DNA from: Verrucomicrobiaceae bacterium
GTDB lineage: Bacteria > Verrucomicrobiota > Verrucomicrobiia > Verrucomicrobiales > Verrucomicrobiaceae
Direction: 5' to 3'
DNA length: 64,000 nt
Assembly: GCA_015075365.1 (NCBI GenBank)
Contig: JABTUN010000004.1
Coordinates: 186,001 to 250,000, forward strand
Position 1 is the stretch's first letter; each line of letters begins with the position of its first letter. Below the pieces are notes generated by a model. The model did no database searches. It saw only the letters and a program-made list of their open reading frames with translations, and was not told the DNA's origin. Both the position numbers and the translations under genes were made by a program. This document shows positions 24,898 to 33,037 of this stretch, piece by piece.

Positions 24898-26646
24898 ATG
24901 CGCCTTCTGGTTTTCCTCTTCGCTCTCTGCCCTCTGCTCTCCGCTTTCGCGGCGAAGCCGAACATCATCGTCTTCTACACCGACGACCACGGCTTCGCGG
25001 ATCTCGGCATCCGCGGCATCGAGAAGGATCTGAAGACGCCGCACCTTGATGCGCTCGCACGCAGCGGCGTGATCGCCAAGCATGGTTACAGCACCGCGCC
25101 GCAATGCGTGCCTTCACGTGGCGGACTCATGACGGGGCGCTTTCAGGGGCGTTTCGACCTCGATAACAACGGGTCGTCGCTCGACGGCTTCAACAAGCAG
25201 ACCACCATCGCCACGCGGCTGCAAAACGCGGGCTATGTGACGGCGCAGTTCGGCAAATGGCACCTTGGGCCGCTGCCGGAGATCACGCGGCATGGCTTCC
25301 GGCATGTGTATGCGCAGCACGGCGGGCAGAAGTTCTCCGCCAACATGACCGCCGATGGCAAAGACCGCCCGATGAGTGATCTCGCGCCCGAGGCTTACCA
25401 CATCGACGGTTGCTCGCGGGCCGCCGCGTCGATCATCGAGCGCTACCACGACGAGCCCTTCTTCCTCTACATCGCCTACCGTGCGCCGCACACACCGCTC
25501 GACGCGCCGCAGCACTACAAAGACCGCTTCCCCGGCGCGATGCCGGAGCGTCGCCGCGCCGCGCTCGGCATGCTCAGCGCCGTGGACGACGGCGTGGGCC
25601 TCGTGACGAGCACGTTGAAAAAACACGGCCTCACCGAAAAGACGCTCATCTTCCTCATCGGCGACAACGGCGCGCCGCTGAAGATCCACAAAACCGACTC
25701 GCCGCTCGATGGCGATGCCGGTGGCTGGGACGGCAGCCTCAACACGCCGCTGAACGGCGAAAAAGGCATGCTCGCCGAGGGCGGCATGCATGTGCCCTTT
25801 CTCATCGCGTGGCCCGGCACCATCCCCGGCGGTCAGGTTTACGAGCATCTCGTCAGTGCGCTCGATGTCGCCGCGACCGCCGCGGGCATCGTGAATCTCC
25901 CCGTGAAATCCGGCGAGCTCGACGGCGTCAATTTGCTCCCCTACCTTACCGGCGAGAAAAAAGACGCGCCGCATGAGTTCCTCGCGTGGCGCTGGATGGC
26001 CCAGAGCGCGTTGCGCGAAGGAAACTGGAAACTCCTGCGCGGCGGCGACCGCGAATACCTCTACGACCTCGCCACCGACCTCGAAGAGAAGCACAACCTC
26101 GCCTCGCAGCATCCCGAGATCGCCACGCGACTCCGCGCGAAGCTCACCTTGTGGTGCGCCGAGCTCACGCCGCCCGGCCTCGCGCTCGGCCCCATGGCCG
26201 CGACATGGAATGACTACTTCGACTTCTACCTCGAAGGCAAACCCGCGCCGAAACCCTCTGCCAAAACCGAGCCCGACACCGCCGCCACGCGCGGCTGGCT
26301 CGCCCGCGGCGGCAGCTTGACCGCGAAAGACGACATCCTCGTGCTCACGCCCGACAAGCAATCCAAAGGCTGCTTCATCACCCGCAGCCAGATCAATTTG
26401 CGACCGCCTGCCTCCATCCATCTCACCCTCAAAACCACCGCCACCGGCCCCGCCGCCATCGCCTGGCGAAACGACGGCGACAAAGACTTCCTCCCCGCCA
26501 ACCGCCTCCCGTTCCAACTCCAATCCACCCCCGACTGGCAAACCCACACCCTCGACCTGCCCACCACCGCCCGCATCATCCATGTGCGCGTCCATCTTCC
26601 TGGTGCAGCCGAGATCCGGGAGATTGAGTTGAAGGCGGAGAGGTGA
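24898..26646 (+). CDS. Secreted sulfatase with C-terminal beta domain
   Basis: This 582-residue sulfatase has the signal peptide MRLLVFLFALCPLLSAFA, the metal-binding NIIVFYTDDHGFAD, the modification site CVPSRGGLMTGR, QFGKWHLG, and a GDNGAPLK metal loop. The catalytic part ends near residue 450. The last 120 residues, starting at RGWLARGGSLTAKDD, form a separate beta-rich domain similar in layout to the tail of the next sulfatase and possibly carbohydrate-binding. The start at 24898 is chosen for the signal peptide. Substrate unknown. Confidence 0.93.
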   Translation: MRLLVFLFALCPLLSAFAAKPNIIVFYTDDHGFADLGIRGIEKDLKTPHLDALARSGVIAKHGYSTAPQCVPSRGGLMTGRFQGRFDLDNNGSSLDGFNKQTTIATRLQNAGYVTAQFGKWHLGPLPEITRHGFRHVYAQHGGQKFSANMTADGKDRPMSDLAPEAYHIDGCSRAAASIIERYHDEPFFLYIAYRAPHTPLDAPQHYKDRFPGAMPERRRAALGMLSAVDDGVGLVTSTLKKHGLTEKTLIFLIGDNGAPLKIHKTDSPLDGDAGGWDGSLNTPLNGEKGMLAEGGMHVPFLIAWPGTIPGGQVYEHLVSALDVAATAAGIVNLPVKSGELDGVNLLPYLTGEKKDAPHEFLAWRWMAQSALREGNWKLLRGGDREYLYDLATDLEEKHNLASQHPEIATRLRAKLTLWCAELTPPGLALGPMAATWNDYFDFYLEGKPAPKPSAKTEPDTAATRGWLARGGSLTAKDDILVLTPDKQSKGCFITRSQINLRPPASIHLTLKTTATGPAAIAWRNDGDKDFLPANRLPFQLQSTPDWQTHTLDLPTTARIIHVRVHLPGAAEIREIELKAER

Positions 26647-26711
26647 TCAGTTGATAAATCTTCGCTAACGACCGCTATTAATGCGAAGCACATCTCAATC
26701 CGTGCGCGAAC

Positions 26712-27125
26712 ATGGATGATTGGTCACACCCTCAACAACTTGTCGAACTTGCAGCCTTCTACGAAGAGGAAGCAAGGAATCCAGGCCGGTTTAGCGATGC
26801 TGAATTCATGGCCGCAGTAGAAAAGGCATTTTGGGGAACAAACTGTTGGTCTTATGTGGAAGCGGCTTTTGCAATCATTGCACCAGCTTGCGGAAGACGG
26901 CCTCACCTCACCAGATCATTAATCAAACATCCAATTGATGCCATGATTGCTGGTGGTCTTGATGACTCCGCTCTTGTGATCGCTCAAGGTGTTGCCTGTG
27001 CCACGAAATCAGAACACTACGTCGAACCGACAGACGAAGGAAAAGAATGGCTACTTGGAGAGTGGACAAAATCTGATGAATTGGTTCAGGAAGTTTGGCA
27101 GTCCCTCATGAACAATGATTGTTAG
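26712..27125 (+). CDS. Hypothetical cytoplasmic protein
   Basis: This 137-residue acidic protein (start MDDWSHPQQLVEL) has no signal peptide or membrane segment. It is helical and Trp-rich for its size. The gene is clearly less GC-rich than the sulfatase genes on either side and uses AT-ending codons freely, which suggests separate, probably foreign, origin. It lies alone in the 580-bp gap between two sulfatases. No family recognised. Confidence 0.6.
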   Translation: MDDWSHPQQLVELAAFYEEEARNPGRFSDAEFMAAVEKAFWGTNCWSYVEAAFAIIAPACGRRPHLTRSLIKHPIDAMIAGGLDDSALVIAQGVACATKSEHYVEPTDEGKEWLLGEWTKSDELVQEVWQSLMNNDC

Positions 27126-27229
27126 GTGCTGATTCGGTCAACCAGCGATCCACAATCATCCCTGTTTTCTCCAAATCCGACACACACTTTGCCGGAAGCT
27201 CCCGGCCTCGGCTTCGTTCACCCACCGCC

Positions 27230-29119
27230 ATGCTACGCCGACTCGTCTTCTTGCTCTTCGCCCTCAGCCCTTCGCTCTCCGCTTTCTCGGCGCAGCCGAA
27301 CGTCCTCGTCATCCTCGCGGACGATCTCGGCTGGAGTGACACGACGCTTTACGGCACGACGACGTTTTACCAGACGCCGAATGTCGAACGGCTGGCGAAG
27401 CGCGGGATGACGTTCACTCGGGCGTATTCGGCGAGTCCGCTGTGCTCGCCGACGCGGTCGGCGTTGCTCACGGGGCTGAGTCCGGCACGCACGGGCATCA
27501 CGACGCCGAATTGCCACGTGCCGCAGGTCACGCTGGAGACCACGATGCCGAAAACGGCCGCGCCGAACCAAAAAGCCATCCAGCCGAGCCCGCCGACGCG
27601 ATTGAAGACGGAGTATCGCACGCTGGCGGAGACGTTAAAGGACGCGGGCTATGCCACCGCGCACTTCGGGAAATGGCATCTCGGGCCGGAGCCGTATTCG
27701 CCGCTGCAGCAGGGCTTTGATTTTGAGCTGCCACATCATCCGGGGCCGTCGCCAGCGGGCAGTTTTGTCGCGCCGTGGAAGTTTGCGAACTTCAAAGAGA
27801 AATCGCCCGGCGAGCACATCGAGGACCGCATGGCGGCCGAGGCCGTGACGTGGATGGAGCAGCAGAAAGGAAAGCCGTTTTACCTCAACTACTGGATGTT
27901 CAGCGTGCATGCGCCCTTTGACGCGAAGAAGGCGAACATCGAGAAGCATCGCGGCCGCATCGACCCGAAGGACGCGCAGCGCAGCCCCACCTACGCCGCG
28001 ATGATCCAAAGCATGGACGACGCCATCGGCACGCTTCTCGACGCACTCGACCGGCTCGGCATCGCCGACAACACGATCATCATCTTCACCGCCGACAACG
28101 GCGGCAACATGTACAACGAAGTCGATGGCACCACGCCCACCAGCAACCGCCCGCTGCGTGGCGGCAAAGCGACGCTGTTTGAAGGCGGCACACGCGTGCC
28201 TTGCGTGGTTGTTTGGCCGGGGATCGCTGCTCCGGGAAGTCGGAGCGATGCTCTGGTGCAGAGCGAGGATTTTTATCCCACGCTGCTTGAAGCCCTCGCG
28301 CTCAAACCGGCCGAAAGCCAGCGATTCGACGGCCACAGCATTCTTCCTGCGCTGAAAGGCGATGCGCTGGCTGGTAAAGCCGTCTTCCAATACTTCCCGC
28401 ACAATCCCGGTGTGCCGGACTGGCTGCCACCGGCCGTTTCGGTGCATCGCGATAACTGGAAACTCATCCGCATCTTCCACGGCGGCGAAAACGGCGCGCA
28501 TCGTCATCTGCTCTTCAACCTGCGCGACGATCTCGGCGAGAAAAACAACCTCGCCGCCGCCAAACCGGAACTCGTGGCCGAACTCGATGCCTTGATCGAA
28601 ACCTTCCTCACCGACACGAAAGCCGTCGTGCCCGTGCCGAACCCGAAATTCGATCCCGCGCAGTATCATCCCGAACTCGAAGGCAAATCGCAGCCCAAAG
28701 GCAAAGCCAAAGCGCCCGCGAAAGACGTCGCTGATCCCGCGCTGCAAGGCTGGAAAGCCCGCGATTGCACCGCGAAGGTCCAAAATGGCGTTTTGAAGCT
28801 CACCAAGCTCGGCGATGCCGCTTTCCTCGGTTTCGCCGCTGGAAAGCACAACGGCCCGACGACGCTCAAAGCACGCATCAAAGCCCAAGCAGGCACTTCA
28901 CACGTCGATTGGCTCCCGCAAGGCGTGGAAGGCAAAGCAAAGCGATCCGATTTCACGCTCCAAGGTGGCGATTGGGAAGAAATCACCGTCGAACTGCCCG
29001 CCGCAGGCCCGCTGGGCATCGTGCGCCTCTATTTGCCGATGCAGGAGCAACCCGTCGAAATCGACTGGATCGAGATCGTGTCGGAAAACGGTTCCAGACC
29101 AACGCGAACGGGCTTTTGA
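27230..29119 (+). CDS. Secreted sulfatase with C-terminal beta domain
   Basis: This 629-residue sulfatase has a signal peptide (MLRRLVFLLFALSPSLSAFS), NVLVILADDLGWSDTTLYG, the modification site CSPTRSALLTG, HFGKWHLG, HAPF and FTADNGGNM. An insertion after the modification site (about 95-125) may shape substrate choice. The last 125 residues from LQGWKARDCTAKVQNG form a beta-rich domain like that of the sulfatase at 24898. The stretch CGACACA(N3-4)CTTTGCCGGAA upstream is shared with the gene at 24898. A palindromic repeat begins 2 bp after the stop. Confidence 0.93.
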   Translation: MLRRLVFLLFALSPSLSAFSAQPNVLVILADDLGWSDTTLYGTTTFYQTPNVERLAKRGMTFTRAYSASPLCSPTRSALLTGLSPARTGITTPNCHVPQVTLETTMPKTAAPNQKAIQPSPPTRLKTEYRTLAETLKDAGYATAHFGKWHLGPEPYSPLQQGFDFELPHHPGPSPAGSFVAPWKFANFKEKSPGEHIEDRMAAEAVTWMEQQKGKPFYLNYWMFSVHAPFDAKKANIEKHRGRIDPKDAQRSPTYAAMIQSMDDAIGTLLDALDRLGIADNTIIIFTADNGGNMYNEVDGTTPTSNRPLRGGKATLFEGGTRVPCVVVWPGIAAPGSRSDALVQSEDFYPTLLEALALKPAESQRFDGHSILPALKGDALAGKAVFQYFPHNPGVPDWLPPAVSVHRDNWKLIRIFHGGENGAHRHLLFNLRDDLGEKNNLAAAKPELVAELDALIETFLTDTKAVVPVPNPKFDPAQYHPELEGKSQPKGKAKAPAKDVADPALQGWKARDCTAKVQNGVLKLTKLGDAAFLGFAAGKHNGPTTLKARIKAQAGTSHVDWLPQGVEGKAKRSDFTLQGGDWEEITVELPAAGPLGIVRLYLPMQEQPVEIDWIEIVSENGSRPTRTGF

Positions 29120-29120
29120 A

Positions 29121-29174
29121 CGTAGCAAGAGTTTTCCAACTCGTGGCTGAACGGGTTAGAAATCCCGTTCTACG
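29121..29174. repeat. REP-like double hairpin element
   Basis: Outer arms CGTAG/CTACG enclose two hairpins: GAGTT-TTCC-AACTC and GAACGGG-N8-CCCGTTC. The element starts directly after the sulfatase stop and ends 16 bp before the esterase gene. The architecture matches the elements at 31069-31115 and 32953-33024. Confidence 0.7.
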
Positions 29175-29190
29175 TCGTTACTGCGTCGTC

Positions 29191-30057
29191 ATGCGTCATT
29201 TCTTCGTTTTTTTACTCCTCGCCGCCCCGGCGTTCTCGCAAGTGTCCGCTCCGGTAAAAGCTCCCGACGCCGTGGACCGGATGGCAAAGGATTTGAAGCC
29301 CTCGCGCGTGCTTGTTTACAAGAAGGCCGGCGACCGTGAACTGACGATGCATGTGTTTGACCCGCAGGGTTTCAAGCCGGGCGATCAACGCGCCTGCTTT
29401 CTCACCATCCACGGCGGCGGTTGGAGCGGCGGTGCACCCCCGCGCATGTATCCCTTCGCCGCTCACTATGCGAAACTCGGCCTCGTGGGGATCAGCCTGC
29501 AATACCGCCTCTATAATGCGAAGACAGGGGTGAGCGTGTTTGATTGCGTCAAAGACGTTCGCAGCGCCATGCGCTATCTCCAAACGCACGCGGCTGAGCT
29601 TGGAATTGATCCGAAGAAGATCATCGTCAGCGGCGGCTCGGCGGGCGGGCATCTGGCGGCAGCCACCGCGCTCTTTGATCAGGTGAATGAGGAGGGTGAC
29701 GACCTCGCGGTGAAGGTCGTCCCTGCCGCGTTGGTGCTGCTTTTCCCGGTGATCGACACCTCAAAAGAAGGCTACGGCCAGGCGAAGATTGGCGACCGCT
29801 GGCAGGAGCTCTCTCCGGCGCACAACGTCCGCGCCGGCCTGCCTCCCACGATCATTTTTCATGGCACCGGCGACACGGTGACGCCCTTCGTCGGCGCAAA
29901 AATCTTCCACGAGGCCATGCTCAAAGCTGGCAACCGCTGCGAACTGGACGTGAACGAAGGCGGTGCGCACGGCTACCTGATGCGCGACCAGTTCCTGTTC
30001 GACGAGACGCTGCGGAAAACGGACACGTTCTTGAAATCCCTGGGGTTGCTAAAGTGA
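29191..30057 (+). CDS. Secreted alpha/beta-hydrolase esterase (BD-FAE/acetylesterase type)
   Basis: This 288-residue enzyme has a signal peptide (MRHFFVFLLLAAPAFS). The oxyanion motif is HGGGWSGG (about 75-82), the nucleophile Ser lies in GGSAGGH (about 151-157), the acid Asp is in HGTGDTVTPF and the His in GGAHGY. These features place it with feruloyl/acetyl xylan esterase-like hydrolases, which remove acyl groups from polysaccharides. It lies between two sulfatases, consistent with deacylation alongside desulfation of a glycan. ATG 29191 is chosen for the signal peptide. Confidence 0.9.
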   Translation: MRHFFVFLLLAAPAFSQVSAPVKAPDAVDRMAKDLKPSRVLVYKKAGDRELTMHVFDPQGFKPGDQRACFLTIHGGGWSGGAPPRMYPFAAHYAKLGLVGISLQYRLYNAKTGVSVFDCVKDVRSAMRYLQTHAAELGIDPKKIIVSGGSAGGHLAAATALFDQVNEEGDDLAVKVVPAALVLLFPVIDTSKEGYGQAKIGDRWQELSPAHNVRAGLPPTIIFHGTGDTVTPFVGAKIFHEAMLKAGNRCELDVNEGGAHGYLMRDQFLFDETLRKTDTFLKSLGLLK

Positions 30058-30111
30058 CCTCCGGTCTTGTTGGCGGCTAGATTGCCCGGGCCAAGCCGTT
30101 TCCGCGCCGCC

Positions 30112-31482
30112 ATGCGTTGTCTTGTCATTCTCCTCGCTCTCTGCTCTCCACTCTTCGCGGCTTCGCAGCCGAACATCGTCATCTTTTACCTTGATGACAT
30201 GGGCTGGGCGCAGCCCGGCGTTTACGGCGGCAAACTGGCGCCGACGCCGAATATGGACCGCATCGCGGCGGACGGCGTGCGCTTCACGAATGGCTATTCG
30301 AGCGGTTGCGTGTGCTCGCCGGGCCGTGTGGGGCTGATGACGGGGCGTTATCAGGCGCGGACAGGTCATGATGCCAATTCGACGCGGGAAGGACGCGAGC
30401 TGCTGCTGAGCGAAAAGACGATGGCGCAGCATTTGAAGCCCGGGGGCTACACGACCAGCATCGTGGGCAAATGGCACCTCGGCGACACCGCGCCCGAATT
30501 CATGCCGCTGGCGCGTGGCTTTGATTTCGCGATGGGCACGGTCGGAAACCTGGGCGAGGGCAAGGGACCGTCTTTTTATCGCGGCAGCGAGCTGCTCAAA
30601 GAGCTCGAAGGCGCTCCCGTGACCTCGCCCGTGTATGCAAAGGAGGCCTGCGGCTTCATTGATGCGAACAAGGAGAAGCCGTTTTTCTTGTATCTGTCGT
30701 TCAACGCCGTACACTCGCCCATCGTGGCCTCGCCGCACTGGCTGGAGAAGTTCAAGAACCTCGACAAACGCCAGCAAGGCTATGCCGCTTTGATTGGCGA
30801 GGCCGATGAAGCCATCGGCACGGTCATGACGAAGCTGCGCGACCTCAAGCTGGAGGAAAACACGCTCCTCTTTGTCATCAGCGACAACGGCGGTGCCTCG
30901 AAAGAAGCGGAACAGATGGGGCTGCGTGGCTCGAAGTGGTTCGTGTGGGAAGGCGGCATCCGCGTGACCTGGATGGCGCAGTGGAAAAGCACGATTCCTG
31001 GCAACCGCGTGGTGAATGATCCGGTCATTCAGCTCGATGTGCTGCCAACAGCGTTGGCGGCGGCTAATGTGGTTGCGGCTTCAGCCGCAAAAGATTCGGC
31101 TAAAGCCGAAACCACTTTGGATGGCGTGAATCTGCTCCCGCTGCTCAAAGGCGAGACCGACAAGCTCGCACCGCGTGAGCTTTACTTCCGCTTCGGCGTG
31201 CAGCACGCCGTGCGGCAGGGCGATTGGAAGCTCGTGAAGGCATCCAAAGACATGGAGCCGCTGCTTGTGAACCTCACCACCGATCCCGGCGAGCAAATAG
31301 ACCTCAGCGCCGAGAATCCGGCGAAGAAGGCCGAGCTAACCGCCCTATTCGACAAGTGGAACGCCAGCATGCAGCCGCCACGTTGGGAAGACCAACGATG
31401 GAACGGCGATCTTAATCGCAAAGCAGACAAGAAGCCCAAAAAGGGCAAAAAGGGCAAAAAGGGCAAAAAGAAGGCAAAGTGA
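30112..31482 (+). CDS. Secreted sulfatase with Lys-rich tail and an embedded repeat
   Basis: This 456-residue sulfatase has a signal peptide (MRCLVILLALCSPLFA), NIVIFYLDDMGWAQ, the modification site CSPGRVGLMTGR (Gly in the fourth position instead of the usual Ser/Thr/Ala), VGKWHLG and ISDNGGAS. Near residues 320-335 the chain contains VVAASAAKDSAKAETT, encoded by a palindromic repeat at 31069-31115. The C-terminus is a lysine/glycine tail made of GKK repeats, encoded by a 12-bp tandem repeat. ATG 30112 is chosen for the signal peptide. Confidence 0.93.
   Translation: MRCLVILLALCSPLFAASQPNIVIFYLDDMGWAQPGVYGGKLAPTPNMDRIAADGVRFTNGYSSGCVCSPGRVGLMTGRYQARTGHDANSTREGRELLLSEKTMAQHLKPGGYTTSIVGKWHLGDTAPEFMPLARGFDFAMGTVGNLGEGKGPSFYRGSELLKELEGAPVTSPVYAKEACGFIDANKEKPFFLYLSFNAVHSPIVASPHWLEKFKNLDKRQQGYAALIGEADEAIGTVMTKLRDLKLEENTLLFVISDNGGASKEAEQMGLRGSKWFVWEGGIRVTWMAQWKSTIPGNRVVNDPVIQLDVLPTALAAANVVAASAAKDSAKAETTLDGVNLLPLLKGETDKLAPRELYFRFGVQHAVRQGDWKLVKASKDMEPLLVNLTTDPGEQIDLSAENPAKKAELTALFDKWNASMQPPRWEDQRWNGDLNRKADKKPKKGKKGKKGKKKAK
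31069..31115. repeat. REP-like double hairpin inside a sulfatase gene
   Basis: Outer arms GTGGTT/AACCAC enclose GCGGCT-TC-AGCCGC and TTCGGCT-AA-AGCCGAA. The element lies in frame within the sulfatase coding sequence, adding about 16 Ala/Lys-rich residues without a stop or frameshift. Confidence 0.8.
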
Positions 31483-31515
31483 CATTTTTGTCAATTCACT
31501 GCCTTCGAGCAATCA

Positions 31516-31544
31516 TTGGACGAACTTTGGAATACTGGGATAAA
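31516..31544 (+). promoter_or_regulatory. Candidate promoter of the chlorite-dismutase-like gene
   Basis: TTGGAC (31516-31521), a 17-bp spacer and GATAAA (31539-31544) lie between the sulfatase stop and the next gene. The predicted start of transcription near 31551 favours the ATG at 31582 over that at 31555. Confidence 0.45.
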
Positions 31545-31581
31545 AGTTGCTCTCATGAGAAACCTCGCGGGCATCCACAGC

Positions 31582-32274
31582 ATGAGATCTGACACCTTCA
31601 ATCTATCGCCAAACAGGCGGCGCTTCATCGGTCAGATGTGCGGCCTCGGAGCCTTCGCCAGCGGGATGATGCCAACCTTACTCGGAGCCAAAGACGCCAT
31701 GCAAACCATCGCCAATACACGACTTTTCACCTTCATTGGCGGCGACTCGGGTGCCTGGCAGGTCATTGCCCGCAAAACGGTGATTGGTGAGCCGCTGCCG
31801 ACGGTGAAGCGCCTGGAGATCGTCATTGGTGAGGTCAAAGAGCTGCCAGAGAATGCACTGTGGAAGCTGAGCGGTGTCACGAGCAACGAGCGCTACGTCA
31901 CTCGACCCGAGAAGGACCAGCTCGCTGCAAAGCAGGTCGTGATCGGTCGGCCAGAAGCCACGCATGCCGCGATGATTCCGATTCGGAAGAACTCCAAGTG
32001 GTGGGCGCTGACCCAGGATGAGCGTCGTGCCATTTTCGAAGAGAGTTCACATCATATCAAAATCGGCATGAAGTATCTGCCGGCCATCGCCCGCCGGTTG
32101 CATCATTGCCGCGATCTAGCGGAGCCGGAGCCGTTCGACTTCATCACCCTGTTCGATTATACCAAAGCCGATGCCACCGCCTTTGAAGACATGGTCGCCG
32201 AGCTGCGCACCACCGAAGAATGGAAGTACGTCGAACGCGAAATCGACTTCCGCATGGTGCGTGATGCGAAATGA
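31582..32274 (+). CDS. Chlorite dismutase family protein, Tat-exported
   Basis: This 230-residue protein begins with a twin-arginine-like signal (NRRRFIGQMCGLGAFASGMM). The mature part has the family layout of ferredoxin-like beta-alpha repeats with conserved blocks HHIKIGMKYLPAIARRLHHC, EPFDFITLFDY and RTTEEWKYVEREIDFRMVR. Relatives are heme proteins that act on chlorite or peroxides, or heme biosynthesis enzymes; true chlorite dismutation is not implied. An earlier ATG at 31555 is possible. The following oxygenase gene starts 4 bp downstream, so they are probably co-transcribed. Confidence 0.78.
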   Translation: MRSDTFNLSPNRRRFIGQMCGLGAFASGMMPTLLGAKDAMQTIANTRLFTFIGGDSGAWQVIARKTVIGEPLPTVKRLEIVIGEVKELPENALWKLSGVTSNERYVTRPEKDQLAAKQVVIGRPEATHAAMIPIRKNSKWWALTQDERRAIFEESSHHIKIGMKYLPAIARRLHHCRDLAEPEPFDFITLFDYTKADATAFEDMVAELRTTEEWKYVEREIDFRMVRDAK

Positions 32275-32278
32275 GAAG

Positions 32279-32950
32279 ATGAACTTCACTGCTGATCTCG
32301 ATGCCAAAGGCTTCGCCATCGTGCGACGGGTGCTCGATCCAGAGGCTTGCTGCGTTTTGCGTGATCTTCTGGGCGATGCCGATGTCGCGGGCACTCGGGG
32401 CATGCTGCGAATCCCGGAGGTGATGCATCTCGCCAGGTCGCTGCTGGCCGATGTGGTGCGTCCGTGCTTGCCAGCGCCGCCCATTCCGGTGCGTGGCATC
32501 TATTTTGACAAACGACCGGAGACAAACTGGCTCGTGGCCTGGCATCAGGATCTGACGCTAGCGGTCAAAGAGCGTGTCGAGGTGTCCGGATGAGGCCCGT
32601 GGAGTTCAAAGGAAGGTGTGCCGCACGTGCAGCCGCCGGTGGCGCTGCTGGAACCCATGCTCACGGTTCGCCTGCACCTCGATGATGCCGATGAGGCGAA
32701 TGGAGCCCTTCGCGTGCTTGCTGGCACGCATCGGCTGGGGCGATTAGATGCCGAGAACATTGCCAAGTGTCGCGAAACCCATGCGGAAGTCATTTGCGAT
32801 GCCCAAACGGGTGATGCGCTGCTGATGCGTCCGCTGTTGCTGCATGCTTCGTCTCGTTCGACGAGCGAACGCCGTCGCCGGGTGTTGCACATCGAGTTTG
32901 CAAGCATTGAGCTGCCGGAGCCGCTGGAGTGGCATGAGGTGCCGCATTGA
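32279..32950 (+). pseudogene. Phytanoyl-CoA dioxygenase-like gene interrupted by an in-frame TGA
   Basis: The frame from ATG 32279 to the stop at 32950 is continuous except for one TGA at 32591-32593. Before it, the chain holds FDKRPETNWLVAWHQDLT with the HxD iron-ligand motif; after it, GPWSSKEGVPHVQPP, the RLHLDD block and LLMRPLLLHASSRS with the distal His and the 2-oxoglutarate-binding Arg. All iron ligands remain, so the gene would encode a 223-residue Fe(II)/2-oxoglutarate oxygenase but for the one stop. Restart at GTG 32618 would lack HxD. Nonsense mutation, sequencing error or readthrough are the alternatives. Confidence 0.8.
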
Positions 32951-32952
32951 GC

Positions 32953-33024
32953 GTAGGCTCGTTCGCCGGAACGAGGAGTGCTGCCGCAGCGAGGCAATCG
33001 TTGCGTTCTGGCGAACGCTCCTAC
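32953..33024. repeat. REP-like paired hairpin element
   Basis: GTAGG and CCTAC arms bound a 72-bp element with hairpins CTCGTTC-GCCG-GAACGAG and GCGTTC-TGGC-GAACGC, plus a small CTGC/GCAG pair in the middle. The two halves are imperfect inverted copies. It fills the gap between the broken oxygenase gene and the lysozyme-like gene. Confidence 0.8.
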
Positions 33025-33037
33025 ATGCTGGCGGCTC

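Noticed and set aside
26660..27130. Integron gene cassette around the low-GC gene (GCTAAC upstream, GTTAGG downstream)
   Set aside because: The two core-like sites are about 450 bp apart instead of framing one attC site, and no integrase or second cassette is visible.
28215..28255. Hairpin ATCGCT...CGGAGCGAT inside the sulfatase at 27230 as another inserted repeat
   Set aside because: The encoded residues (WPGIAAPGSRSDALVQSED) are the normal sulfatase sequence at this place, so no insertion is needed.
32591..32593. TGA read as selenocysteine in the oxygenase gene
   Set aside because: The position is not a catalytic site in this family, and no selenocysteine insertion hairpin is evident just downstream.
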